A stretch of DNA of 56,986 bases from Fomitopsis serialis (Eukaryota > Basidiomycota > Agaricomycetes > Polyporales > Fomitopsidaceae): assembly GCF_022376445.1 (NCBI RefSeq), contig NW_025955213.1, forward strand, positions 1 to 56,986, given 5' to 3'. This document shows, piece by piece, positions 35,135 through 45,860 of the stretch. A program made the position numbers and the translations under genes. The notes under the pieces are model-generated. The model saw only the letters and a list, made by a program, of their open reading frames with translations, searched no databases and was not told the DNA's origin. Every line of letters starts with the position of its first letter. Within the stretch, counting starts at the first letter, position 1.

Positions 35135-36207
35135 TTGTGTGTAGATGACACAGCACTGCTGTCGCACTGGCGATTATGTCCGAGTCAATGTCATGAATGT
35201 TGATGCTTATACTAGCTGTAGGTTATTCTATATGGTGTAGATGGATCCTAGAATATTCGGTGAGCTGGCTGTGATGTACAACAGAGTAACACTGAACATA
35301 CCAAAGGTATATGGTGTGTATTCCAAGCAGACGGGGCCGACAATGAGCAGGAATATACATCGCAACACCCGGCTGTATGGGCCACGAGCGCTCACGTGAT
35401 CGGTACGACGCGTCTGTGGCACAGATCTCAGCGCGTCTGAGCCTGTGACCTTGTCGCAACTTGATAGCACAAACCATGCACTTCTACCTCTAGTCACTTA
35501 TGAGAAAGATGTTGCTTAAGACCATTTGCAGGTAGTGTCCAATTTAGATTCACGAAAATCCTTGTTTTTGCATCAGATCTACTACTGGTATAGCCCATTT
35601 CGGCACAAAGAAATCCGAAGTTCGAAAATTCAGATTGAACACTATCTCGGGGGCGATGTCAAACCCCCATTTACACGCTCACTTTGCGTATCTAGAGGCT
35701 GTGGAACCTTACGAAGTTTCTGCAAGAGTGTGTACCACTGCCTCGCGCGTCGCCACAGATCTCAAACATGAACAAACAAACTGTGGCTTTGCAGGCGTTG
35801 CCCCTCCCCAGAATCCATGTCAATATTGGGACGTCCCTTCAGTCCTGTCGTCCACAGCTTAGCCTCCGTCATGCGGACGTCCTCTTCGCTTATAAAATAA
35901 AATAATAGATTGGTCGTTGCTATGCCAGAGTCTGATGAAGGAAACTTACTGAACGCTTGCCTCGCAGGTATCATTCATACGAGCCACCGCACAGTCACCA
36001 GTACTTCATTTTGGGCAATGGGGAAAGACACGGGCCGTCGCTACCCGGGCCCTTCCCTTGATGTTCCCATGGCGTAGCTTTGATTATTTGAATCCTCGGT
36101 TTCCATGGCGGGTTTTATCATTTCTGTCCAGTCGGATTTGACACTGCTATTGAACATGATGTACACCTGTGTTGCCCGACGCCAGGATCTGCGCCGCCTC
36201 CGGATCC
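35135..36207. other. intergenic region upstream of the coiled-coil gene
   Basis: It holds the promoter of the coiled-coil gene. AT-richer than neighbours in 35500-35660. No gene recognised. Confidence 0.45.
35228..35251 (-). repeat. candidate imperfect end repeat, right of the coiled-coil gene
   Basis: Inverse partner of 33369-33392 (reads CTAGGATCCATCTACAC on the minus strand). It lies about 95 bases upstream of the coiled-coil start. Confidence 0.35.
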
Positions 36208-36690
36208 ATGGTAGACACCGACCATGCGCTCGCGGAACTCGCTCCCCTCGCGCATACCCCCGAGACAGCTGCGAGCGTTCAATCAGATGGCACATGTACC
36301 GCCTGAGACAGTCAAGGAAATCGTGCAGAGAGCGCGCGGCGAGCTGGGAGTGGAGACAAAGGGCGAGATTCAGCTCGCATTTCTCGACCTTTCTGAGTTC
36401 AAGGAGACTCGCACAGGGTACCTGCAGAGGCCGAAGGAAGGACCTTTGAACCATGCAAAGTAAGCGCAAAGACAGCTCATGCGGTTGTGTCTGATCACGT
36501 CAAGTTCTGGCTGCAGAATCCTGCTGGAGGGGGGAGGGCAAGTTGGACTCGGACTTCTTCGGGGACAACAGCAACGAACTGGTCAACCCGGCTCAGAGCA
36601 TCTAGAAGTGGAAAGCTGCTGAGGATGTTGTCCGGCACGCAGACGGCAGGCCTTTTTGTTGAACCTGTAGTAAGTTCTTGCAGTACATAA
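36208..36690 (+). pseudogene. broken protein-coding fragment of unknown family
   Basis: From ATG 36208 the frame reads MVDTDHALAELAPLAHTPET to about 36285, then stops at TGA. A protein-like stretch continues in another frame (PPETVKEIVQRARGELGVET, then KGEIQLAFLDLSEFKETRTG). After a possible intron, 36505-36690 reads GKLDSDFFGDNSNELVNPAQ in one frame with an in-frame TAG, followed by KWKAAEDVVRHADGRP. The composition looks like real protein but is interrupted by at least one frame shift and one stop, so I treat it as eroded. I cannot name the family. Confidence 0.35.
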
Positions 36691-36898
36691 GGCATGGCGC
36701 GAATACATAGTGTTTGTTCCAGTTATTTAAAACATCGGGTTCCAGTACAAACGTCGGAGGCTCAAAGGTCGTTATGGTAATCGATGTCATGGTCCATACG
36801 TGCTGTCACCTCCGTGGCTCCAAGGCGTCGTTGCACTCAGCAGCAGAAATCAAGAAATACACCACACTACAGTAGTTGAACTGAATGGCGAGTCACGT

Positions 36899-38688
36899 TC
36901 AGAACAGCCCCACGGTCCTCTCGACCGTGAGTATACCACGCGCATGCCACGGCGCAAGCATGATGCACATCTGCTCCAGAAAGAGATCCTCCCTCTGTGC
37001 GTACCAAACCAGCCTTATGTCCAATACCACAGACCGCAGCGTTGCGAACACGGAGCGCTGCAGCGGTGCAACGCGGCCAGGATCAGGTATGGACTTGGCA
37101 ACTCGCGCCTCGAACGAGGCGCTGAAGAGCAGCCCGAAACACATCGAGAGCTTGATCTCCTCGAGATGGTTGCTGTGGACTGTTGAGAGGAAGGGCAGGA
37201 GCGTGTCCTGCACGGGGGCCTCTTCGAGCGACTCGATGTAGGAGTGGAGGCGGCGTAAGCGGGTGTTGTGACGAAGATCGAAATGTGGGTCTGCATACGT
37301 AGATAGGACGTTCGTCAACGCGTATGACGGATGACAGGACACGAGATGCACTCACGTTCTTTACCCGCTACTTTGCTTCTCTCGTGCATGTTTAGCAAGG
37401 ATGGGCCGATGGCTTGAAGCAGCCTATTTATCGAAGATAAATAGCTGTCCGTCTGCCAAACCTCCAAGGTATGTATTCCCTCGCAGATAGCCGGAGTGGC
37501 GATGAGCCAATCTACGAGGGCGAAGAGTATGTCTCCTGGTAGATTGCTACCAATGCAAAGATGACCCAGCTGCGACAGTACTGAGCTATGCGACGGTCCG
37601 CGAGCCCGAATGCCTAAGTTAATGCCCAGAGATAGACGTTTATGGCTAGGATACGAGATACCCTCCAGTTCCAGTCTGTGCAGACGCGGCAGGGAGGAAA
37701 TAGCGCGTTGCAGATCGCAAAAGTTGGAGAAGGTGACGTTGGCGAGGGTTAGCTCAGTCACCGACGTGCAGAGACGGAGTGACCGGAAGAATGTGTGATG
37801 AGCTGGGGCGGCCGTGCAGTTCCGGAAGGCCAGGCACTCGAGAGATGGGCAGAGAGTCAACAATGCACCAGGGGAAATGCTCTCTACGGAGATGGGTCTT
37901 CGCGGACTGTTTCTCTCGCCATCGTTCTCGCCATCGTTCTCGCCATCTGGAGCAAACACGATCTTGCCCCCGTCGAGTTGCAGCGATCGCGTGAGAGAGA
38001 GGCGTTCCCTCACAGCAGCGTGCTGATACCCCGATTGTGCGAGCAGGCTGAATGTCCCTTGGCGCGAGATGACGATATTTGTATACAGGAGCCCCATGCA
38101 ATACTCGAAGCATGCATGCGAGACAAGCGCACAGTCCAGTAGACTCTGGTTATCGCTGACGAGCCAGTCGATGACCTGCCAGACGATCTCGACTGGGATG
38201 CGGTCGTTGAGCTCTCGAGGAAGGCGCGATAGCCTGTCGCTGTCGGCACTTGCATTGTCGGGTATGAGGAGTTGGGTTAACAAAGGGAAAGATTCCACAT
38301 CGATGCGGGATGAACGACTCCAGGAGGATGGTTTTCGACGACCGTAGGGTAGACATTTTGGAGGGGATGGCGCTTGGTCGTAAAAGGAGCGACCCAGCAG
38401 GGATGTTCCTTGGTCGCAGTAGGAAATGCGATTCGAAGGTCTAGTAAAGTAGGATTCTTGGTCGTAGGATGGGGTACGACCTGGAGGGTCATCGAAAGAT
38501 TCGAAAGGCAGCTGGCCAATAAAATCATGGGTGGGCGATGCGTTATCCGAGGGCGGCGGGTGCTTGAGATCGTACACGCAGCTGCCAGAGTCGATGTCAG
38601 CTTCTGTGAGCGCAACGATCCGTGAAGAACGATTCAAAATGGTCGCACTGGCAGACCATCGTTTAACTGTTCGTTTGATCCGTTGCAT
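36899..38688 (-). CDS. F-box-like protein
   Basis: Start MQRIKRTVKRWSASATILNR at 38688. The first 170 residues are Ser/Pro-rich and low in order. Then IPVEIVWQVIDWLVSDNQSL to VSHACFEYC is F-box-like in the divergent form common in basidiomycetes (IP.EI...I.WL, then CALVS...). Leu-rich segments follow (LECLAFRNCTAA, SVTELTLANVTFS, LHRLELEGISYPS), suggesting irregular LRRs. One intron (donor after GKE, about 37353-37292) joins KEH|PHFDLRHNTRLRRL; the C-terminus ends at 36899. About 575 residues. F-box proteins recruit substrates to SCF ubiquitin ligases; such paralogues are very numerous in Agaricomycetes. Intact; the substrate is unknown. Confidence 0.72.
37915..37947 (-). repeat. 12-bp tandem repeat inside the F-box gene
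   Basis: About 2.75 copies of CTCGCCATCGTT, coding for repeated Gly-Glu-Asn-Asp (GENDGENDGE) on the minus strand. The unit is a multiple of three, so the frame is kept. Confidence 0.8.
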
Positions 38689-38870
38689 AGCTCTTCCACG
38701 CAGATTCGAAAACTGCTTGCTTGCACAGGGTAGTGGTCAGACGAAGAGTGCTGTCCACTGTACGCACCATGCTCCATGATTGACACTGACATGTACTGAC
38801 AGCCCTGAGTCCGGTGCGGTAGTATAGACGCTGTTTAGCGCCTCGCCCACGGCTGAGCCAGATGGGCGTC

Positions 38871-38878
38871 TATATATC
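38871..38878 (+). promoter_or_regulatory. TATA box in the divergent F-box/NHX promoter
   Basis: TATATATC lies about 130 bases before the exchanger ATG at 39005, in the 316-base gap between two divergently transcribed genes. Confidence 0.5.
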
Positions 38879-39004
38879 TACGTGGGGCATAGCATTCGCC
38901 CGCCAACTTGCCCACCACGACTCGTTCGCTCTGGTTGTCCTGGCCGTCAAACATCTGGGCCGACAATCGGGATTGTACACTACAGGTCTCGTAATCTCGC
39001 TCTA

Positions 39005-41868
39005 ATGTCGTCTAGTCTCCCACCAACGCCCACGACCGCGGTTCCTTCGCCTTCCATCACCCCTGCACCTCCAGAGGAAGAAGAGTACTATTCGTCATGG
39101 TCGCTCTTCCTGGTCTGCGGCCTCCTCGTTCTATCGCTGTTCACCTCGTACTATCTGCAAATCAAGCGAATACGCGCAATACACGAGACACTGGTCGCGA
39201 TTATTGGAGGGATGATCGTGGGTCTGGTTGTGCGCCTCGCACCGGGGACTATGATTCGGGAAATGCTGGTGAGTACTCCTGTTCCCCCTTTCCTGTGTTG
39301 TATCGTTGTCTCTTGCGTAAAACGGAGTAGTCGAGATCTGGGTCGTGTAGTCCGACCGCATGTCCGACCGCTGTACTCGGTCCGAGTAACGTGGTTGGAC
39401 CGGTTGCTGCAGCTACCACTTTGCTGTCGTCCTTGCTATTGAATGACCTGTACGTGCGATATATGCATTCGAGTCAACGCTCTCAGCTATAGAATCGAGC
39501 CCTTCAAGCGAGGCTCATGCTTGTCAGTGCTCGGCATCGCAGCTCCGCCGCTGTGCCCCCACTGACAGCGAGCAGCACAGTGCCTGTACTGTATGCCCAC
39601 TTAGACATCTCCCAGCTTTTGGATTTACTCGACTGCCGATGGGCTATTATGTGCGTGATGCTTCAGACCTGTTATGATTTATGCTATGTCAAAGGCGCTG
39701 GTTGCATGTAGCAATGCTGCGCATGCAACGCAGTTGCATGGCTGATTGGGTCCGGGAGGCCAACGCATGCCTCAAGGTTGGATGTTCTGTGACGCACGAA
39801 ACAAGTTATGTTGTGCGACTGGTTCCGTTCCATTTCTTACCGGACGAAACTCTGTTATCGGCATGAGAGATGTACTGACATATTGACTTGCGCGGTCCCG
39901 TAGACCTTCAAACACACCCTGTTCTTCAACCTTTTGCTGCCACCAATCATCCTCAACTCCGGCTATGAGCTGAAACAGGTGAATATTTTGCAGAGCTTCG
40001 TCATCTCCATTCTAAGACGTGAATAGGAAAACTTCTTTCGAAACTTTGGCTCAATCTTGACCTTCGCATTCCTCGGGACCTTCATATCGGCGGTCGGTGT
40101 CGGGTGCGTATGCTCGATACTTGTGCGTTGTCCTGATATGCCACTTACCACGTCCAGCACAGCGTGCTGGTGTACATCTACTCTTTCTTAGGCCTCGAAT
40201 CTCTTGAAGTCGGGCTGATAGAATGCCTAATATTCGGTTCAACGCTATCCGCGACGGATCCGGTCACTATTCTTGCCATCTTCAACCAGTACAAGGTTGA
40301 CCCCAAGCTGTACACTGTCATCTTCGGCGAGAGTCTGCTGAATGATGCAGTCAGTATTGTCATGTATGAGTGAGTACCGCCACGCAGGCCCCTCAGCGTC
40401 GATGTGCTGATTGCGTCGTTTCAGGACACTGACTCAATTTCACGGAACGGAGATCTACGTCTCATCCCTTTTCCACGGGATCGGTATCTTCTTGCTGTCC
40501 TTCAGTGTCTCAATGGCACTCGGCGTCGTCTTCGGTCTCGGAATGTCGCTCATCCTGAAACACTCGTCCCTAATGCTGTATCCCTCGATCGAGTCGTGCC
40601 TCGTCGCACTCTCCGCCTACACGTGCTACTTCTTCTCGAACGGCATGTCCATGTCCGGCATTGTGTCGCTGCTATTCTGCGGCATTACGCTGAAGCACTA
40701 CGCCTACCACACCATGTCGCGGCGGACCCAGCGCGCGACGAAGTACATCTTCTCGACGCTCGCGCAGCTCTCCGAGAACTTCATCTTCATCTACCTCGGG
40801 CTGTCGCTCTTCACGAGCCCGCCGTCGTCAGAGAAGGTCACGAACTACGTCAAGCCACTGTTCATCACGATCACGACGGTCGCGGTGGTCTTCACGCGCT
40901 ACGCGGCGGTCTTCCCCTTGTCCGAGGCGATTAACCTTTTCCATCGGCACGTTCGTGGGCAACGTCAGGAAGAGCTCCCGCATTCGTACCAGATGATGCT
41001 CTTCTGGGCAGGCCTCCGCGGTGCAGTCGGTGTGGCGCTTGCGGCTGGGTTCAAAGGCGACAACGCACAGACATTACGAACCACTGTTCTTGTCGTGGTG
41101 GTGCTTACCGTAGTTGTCTTCGGTGGCACTACGGCGCGGATGTTGGAGGTTCTGGGCATCCGAACAGGGGTGGAGGACGAAGAGGCCAGCAGTGATGACG
41201 ACGAAGACTTCCCACTTGGCCGGACTGGGTGGTACAACAGGCGCAGCTCCCGGTGGAACACCTTCGAGGAAGACACCAGTGTGTTCGCGACGCAGCAGGC
41301 AGGGCTCTTCCACAGCCCGCGCCTCTACAACCACCAGATCCAGAACACGCCCCTCCCCAATAGCAACAACAATATCTTCTCCGCGGCATCTTCCGATTCA
41401 CTGGAGTCGGATGCTGAGGTTCTCCCACTGGCGATGGCGCCGACGAACGGCGCGGCGTCTCCGGGTGGACGACGCAAGTCGCGCGAGGGCCCACCAGTCG
41501 CTGGGCCGTCCAGCGGAGGGGTGGATGATGGGAAATGGTTCCAACAGTTGGACGAGCGGTACCTGCTCCCGCTCTTCTCGAACGCAACCGCGAGCCGCGT
41601 GTGGCATGCGCGGAAGGGTCGACGGACGTCTGGCATGAGCACGACCAACGGGACGCGACTGGGCACGCCTGTCGAGTCCGACGAAGAAGCGGATGACAGA
41701 CCGGAGGTCGACTTGACGGCCGCGGCGACTCGCGCGGCGAACGCTGGCGCGGAACCAGCACGCAGCCAATCCGTTATCGACATCGACCAGAGCCGGATCG
41801 AGCGAGGGCTTGCGAGCCCCATGCTGCGAAGAGACAGCGAGGGCCAAAACCGCGATCGGGAGTCGTAG
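39005..41868 (+). CDS. NHX1: Na+(K+)/H+ exchanger, NHX/NHE type
   Basis: CPA1 family cation/proton antiporter. ATG 39005 gives [20 protein letters not shown]; an earlier in-frame ATG at 38882 reads poorly. Helices appear in order: [36 protein letters not shown], then across a 635-nt intron (39269-39903) [20 protein letters not shown], the FFxxLLPPI site of amiloride-sensitive exchangers. Next: [40 protein letters not shown] and [15 protein letters not shown] (the Asp pair of the transport site), [19 protein letters not shown] long cytosolic tail with acidic clusters ([19 protein letters not shown]) and Ser-rich stretches follows, to 41868. About 670 residues. Fungal NHX1 sits in endosome/vacuole membranes and moves protons out of the lumen for Na+ or K+. 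NHX1 rather than a plasma-membrane type is inferred from the length and the helix-rich start. Confidence 0.9.
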
Positions 41869-42270
41869 AGCATTCTTAGTGCGTCGTGTCTTGTTGTCTT
41901 ATCTTATTCTTTTGTGCTTTGGTTTGGATTGCATTGTCAGTATATACATAGGACGATCTCTGTGGTGAACAAGAATTATGGTCTCAAACTCGCAATTTCA
42001 GACATCCATGGGCTCGCAACTGTGTTGCCACAGCCTGTTGGGAAGTGTGTTGTGAAAACGCAGTATGTGTGGGACCATAGCAGTGGGTCGCGTTTGGGAC
42101 ACGGTCATGTGTCTCATGAAGCGTGGGCACGTTCGGCGCGTGCAGCTGCTCCATTTCCGAATAGCGACATCTGCAGCATGGATTTAATGCGGCGCTGTGT
42201 TCAATTCGGAATTGAGCAACCCCTTCCCTCTCGTGCAGGTCTTCACCCCACTTCCTCTCACATCTTCACC
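41869..42270. other. intergenic region upstream of DUF202 gene 1
   Basis: It holds the exchanger 3' end and a promoter. No coding sequence seen. Confidence 0.5.
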
Positions 42271-43049
42271 ATGACGACGCTTTCACAATTCTGCACGAAC
42301 AATGTCTTGTCTCGCGATGGTGCCGAATGCTCGTCACGCCGGTTCTATAGGTAGTGAATCTAGTCAGTGGCATTCAGAGAGCAATACTGACATGAGTTGC
42401 AGAGGACATCGGTCGGATTCATTCTACCTCGCGGAAGACGACAGTGCACTGCGTAAGCAATCCATGTCTTGCCATACTCCGGTACGCTCATTGGTGCCGG
42501 TTTCGTATCTGCCAGTCGAACTCCGGGCAAGACAACGGACGTTTGACGGCGCATACACCCGATGCGCGATGTCAAACCTAGGATACTCCTTGACCATTCT
42601 GCGTCTCTTTGACAAGCGTTTTGCGAACAGTGAGTAGCATCGGTCACGGAGCGACGATCTCTCAGTTGACTGATTGCTTGTATTCCTAACTCGTGTTGAG
42701 TCGGCATTGTTTATGCGATCCTAGCCGGCCTCCTCTACGTGGTTGCCTTCCTTCGCCATCGACAATCCCGCCATGACTTCGCCGACAAGCATGTCGGGCG
42801 GACGTGGGCACAGGCCTTCCCCACGGTAGGCCAAGTGGGCAAGCAGAACTTCGGGCGGCCGTTGACGACAGCCAGTTGGCTCGTGCTTCTGTTGACGGTC
42901 ATCGTGACACTCGTAGAGGTTGCCTTGTTAATGCTGATTTTGCGGATGGACCTGGCGAACGTCGCCGCGGAGCAAGGCATCACCAACAGCAGTATGTCCC
43001 ACTCTTGTTGCGTATCACTGTCTTCAGTCATCGCGCAGGCGGCTCGTAG
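42271..43049 (+). CDS. DUF202 membrane protein, copy 1
   Basis: ATG 42271 (MTTLSQFCTNNVLSRDGAEC), intron about 42353-42402 joining RFY|RGHRSDSFYLAEDD, a second intron after RFAN (about 42630-42700) and a probable third near 42993, ending NSSGS at 43049. Conserved core: VELRARQRTFDGAYTRCAMS, LGYSLTILRLFDKRFANIG, then helices IVYAILAGLLYVVAFL and SWLVLLLTVIVTLVEVALLML. This is the DUF202 family (Pfam PF02656): small membrane proteins with three helices; in yeast relatives the domain appears in vacuolar polyphosphate (VTC) proteins. Function unknown. About 200 residues. A second copy lies at 56191-56872 in opposite orientation. Intact. Confidence 0.78.
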
Positions 43050-43929
43050 GGCACCACGAAAAAGTTCGTCCGATATGTGGTAGTCTTCCTAGTGTTCGAG
43101 GTAAAGATATCCATCTACTTAGAAACCCATCGCATCTAGTGTGCCTGAATACGAGCGCCTCGGTGGGTTCTCAACGAGGTTCCTCCCAAGTTCTCCCGAC
43201 CGAACACTGGCAGATCGGCGACTACTCTTGTATACCGTTGAATATGTCCAGCTCTACCTAGCCTTGAGCTCATCGTCAGCAGGGCCTCTCGCCGCAGAGC
43301 ATCTACTCTTGCCTCGAAGCGGGATCTGCGAAAATAGTCATAACGAAGGCTTCGACCATACTTCGCTGCAAGTGCAACAAGCCTTGCTACCGGGTCAACA
43401 GCACAGCTACGCAATCGGATACACTCACCAACGCGATTCGGATTGCACCTCATTGGTGTCGAATGATTCGGGATATTCTGTTGTGCGTGGTACCTCTGCG
43501 CGTGTCATTTGTGTGCTTACATGGTGTGTTTACCTAGATCGGCATCACGAACAGTGTAGGGGAGCTGCTGGAGGAGGGGTCTCCACCACGCAGTTCGATA
43601 CATCAAAAGTGGGCGCTGTGATATTTTCACCCCGGACTTTACCAATTTACTGTTCCCAAGCATATGGTTCTGGAGCGTGCCCTCGATCCGATCTGCCAGT
43701 GGACGCAGTGCGCGGACCTCCCGCGCCCATCTCAAATGCGACCAACACGGTGCAGCATCCATACCTCCGGCTGGGGATACACTCTAGCGACAGTTCACCC
43801 CCTCTCATCCCAACATCGACTCGTATTCGACATCATTTTTTGCGGGAACTGGTCAGCATCATCCAGGCTCGCTGACAGAACGCCTTCCTGAACTCACCTT
43901 CCGGGCGGGCCAATCGCAAATTTGCGCCA
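43050..43929. other. gene-poor region after DUF202 gene 1
   Basis: A long open frame starts at 43141 with GTG (to 43875), but its composition is unlike the real genes and the frame has no recognisable family; I treat it as chance. Confidence 0.4.
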
Positions 43930-44330
43930 ACTCGGGGACGTGCCCGGTGAACATTGGACGTTGAACGGCACTCCGGATGCCACCACTTACTAGTGCGTGT
44001 CGCTTCTTCTCCTCTGGAACATCGTGACGGGCCATTGGTGGCGTTTGCAGTACCAAGACAGCATTCTCTACAACGGGACGGTCGACTACGCCGACCCGTA
44101 CCTCGATATCCAGTACCTCAGGGCGTCCTGCGGCATCGCAGACTGCGGGTGGGGCAACATCCAGTGCAGCGGAGACACGGTCTGTGCTGTGGCGCGGAGA
44201 GATCGTGCGCTGGTCGGCGTCGCCGTGGTACCTGTGGGATGGACATCAGTGCAGAGGGGACTCCGCGATTTGGTTCCCACTCAGCTCCTTGGGCTTCGGG
44301 GAACCGCTTCTACTTACACGGGGATGTAAA
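43930..44330 (+). pseudogene. eroded gene fragment of unknown family
   Basis: LNGTPDATTYY (about 43962-43992) and QDSILYNGTVDYADPYLDIQ, then LRASCGIADCGWGNIQCSGD (to about 44190) look like a secreted protein (sequon NGT, Cys-rich). An intron-like GTGCGT..CAG lies between but leaves the frame unresolved, and no start is visible. Downstream the frame is lost. I cannot name the family. Confidence 0.3.
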
Positions 44331-45790
44331 AGCCCCCGACGCGTTGCACATGCCAGATGCGAACGTCGGATCCGGGGCCGCATCATTCATGCAGTTTGGC
44401 CATGCTCGTGTTCGCCCCCGCCTCGAGGCTGCCGACGCCGTGGTGAAAACAGTGGCCGCATGGCGGATCTAGCGAAAGTTGCTAAAATTGCTAGTGTTTG
44501 CGGAGGCTCTAGATCGCATCAGACGTCGACATTGAGCACGCATGGACGCTAGTAGGCAGAGTAAGCGTCGTTACCACCCGCTAGGCCTGCTATTGTGTCG
44601 CCTCTACAGGTATTTTTACCTCTAGCGGTAGCGGGAGACTTGCGATCGGCCCGCCTTGCGCCTCGAAGTTCTGCTATGACACTTGTACGTCACGTTTGCG
44701 CGAATATGTGACGCGTGGAGGCTGCTAGGCTGTCAAGGTAACAGATCATCTGGTAGAACTTGGAAACAAGCCGGTTTTCGTTGCGCGCTATTCGGGAGAG
44801 CCTTGAGTGACGGTGATCTTCCGCGTCTTAGTCAGACCTGCGAGTCAGCACGTACTCGAATGCTCGAGCTTGGCTCGAGCCCATTGGTCGGAACCAGGGG
44901 AATATGAGGGTCTGCACAAGGTTTGACCTCGGTATGGCCACTTGCTTCATGGTGGCAGATGTGATGAGTCGGCGACGTGGTTGAATCGTGTTGTCGTTGT
45001 TCCCGGGCAAACCGACTTGCAAAGGAAAGTTTCGACGAAGTTTCCGCGAGAACTGTCAGATGCGCATTGACATCACTGACATGATACGTCGTCGTGGCAG
45101 TCCACCGTCCAGCACAGGTAGTCTAAGTATTGACTCTGTCGACCGTATCATGATATGGAATGTCTGCATTGCATCAGAGTTGCGACTCACCGAGCTGCAG
45201 AGTCGGAGCGTTTGCGAGCGCGGATACCCGGTGTGCCAGCGCGACGCCGTGTCAGGGCACATGCCGCAGTGGGATGCCGGCGGTGATGAGATTGAGTTGC
45301 ACGCTGGGGTGAGTTCTGTTCAGCCGAACACAGGCACGGTGCAGCGAACGCGCCCCACCAGGGCAACCAGGGAGGCCTGAGGCCTGCCTGAGTGATTGCG
45401 GCGGTGGCTGGTGGCATGAGCGCGAACTGCAACTGCGGCTGAGTTGTGGATGCGCGCACTGGATATGTGGTCATACGCACACACAAAGATTGCCAGCTGC
45501 CACTGTCGAGGACACCGTTGTTATTGTTTCTGTCTTCTGAGATGCGCCGTCATTAATGAAGAATTCGAAGAAGCAGCGGCGGCTGTAGCTCGTGCGAGTG
45601 ACCATAATGAGCTGAGACTAGTCGCGTTACGGCAGGCATGCCAAGCTAAGTATTAAGGCCCTCAGCTTGAGTTATCGTCGTTGCATAATTACCAATTGTT
45701 CGTTGGGCACTCGCTGTTTGCATCGACGTCGCTTGCGGCCAAGCCTCGATCCAGGCGGCTCTGCGACGCCCATATGTCCTAGCTGCAGCC
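44331..45790. other. gene-free region before the G-alpha-like gene
   Basis: No family sequence or repeat recognised in 1.45 kb. The right end holds the promoter of the next gene. Confidence 0.45.
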
Positions 45791-45797
45791 TATATAA
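45791..45797 (+). promoter_or_regulatory. TATA box of the G-alpha-like gene
   Basis: TATATAA 70 bases before ATG 45861; the stretch to the ATG is C-rich with few G. Confidence 0.55.
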
Positions 45798-45860
45798 CCC
45801 TCAGCGGCACGCCACCCACTATTACACCCCTCCTCGACCTGCCCCTCCTCATACCCACCC

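Noticed and set aside
40404..40934. 176-codon frame overlapping the NHX exon
   Set aside because: Shadow of the real frame, which carries the transporter helices.
43141..43875. 244-codon open frame starting with GTG
   Set aside because: No ATG start, no family sequence and mixed composition; likely chance in a GC-rich stretch.
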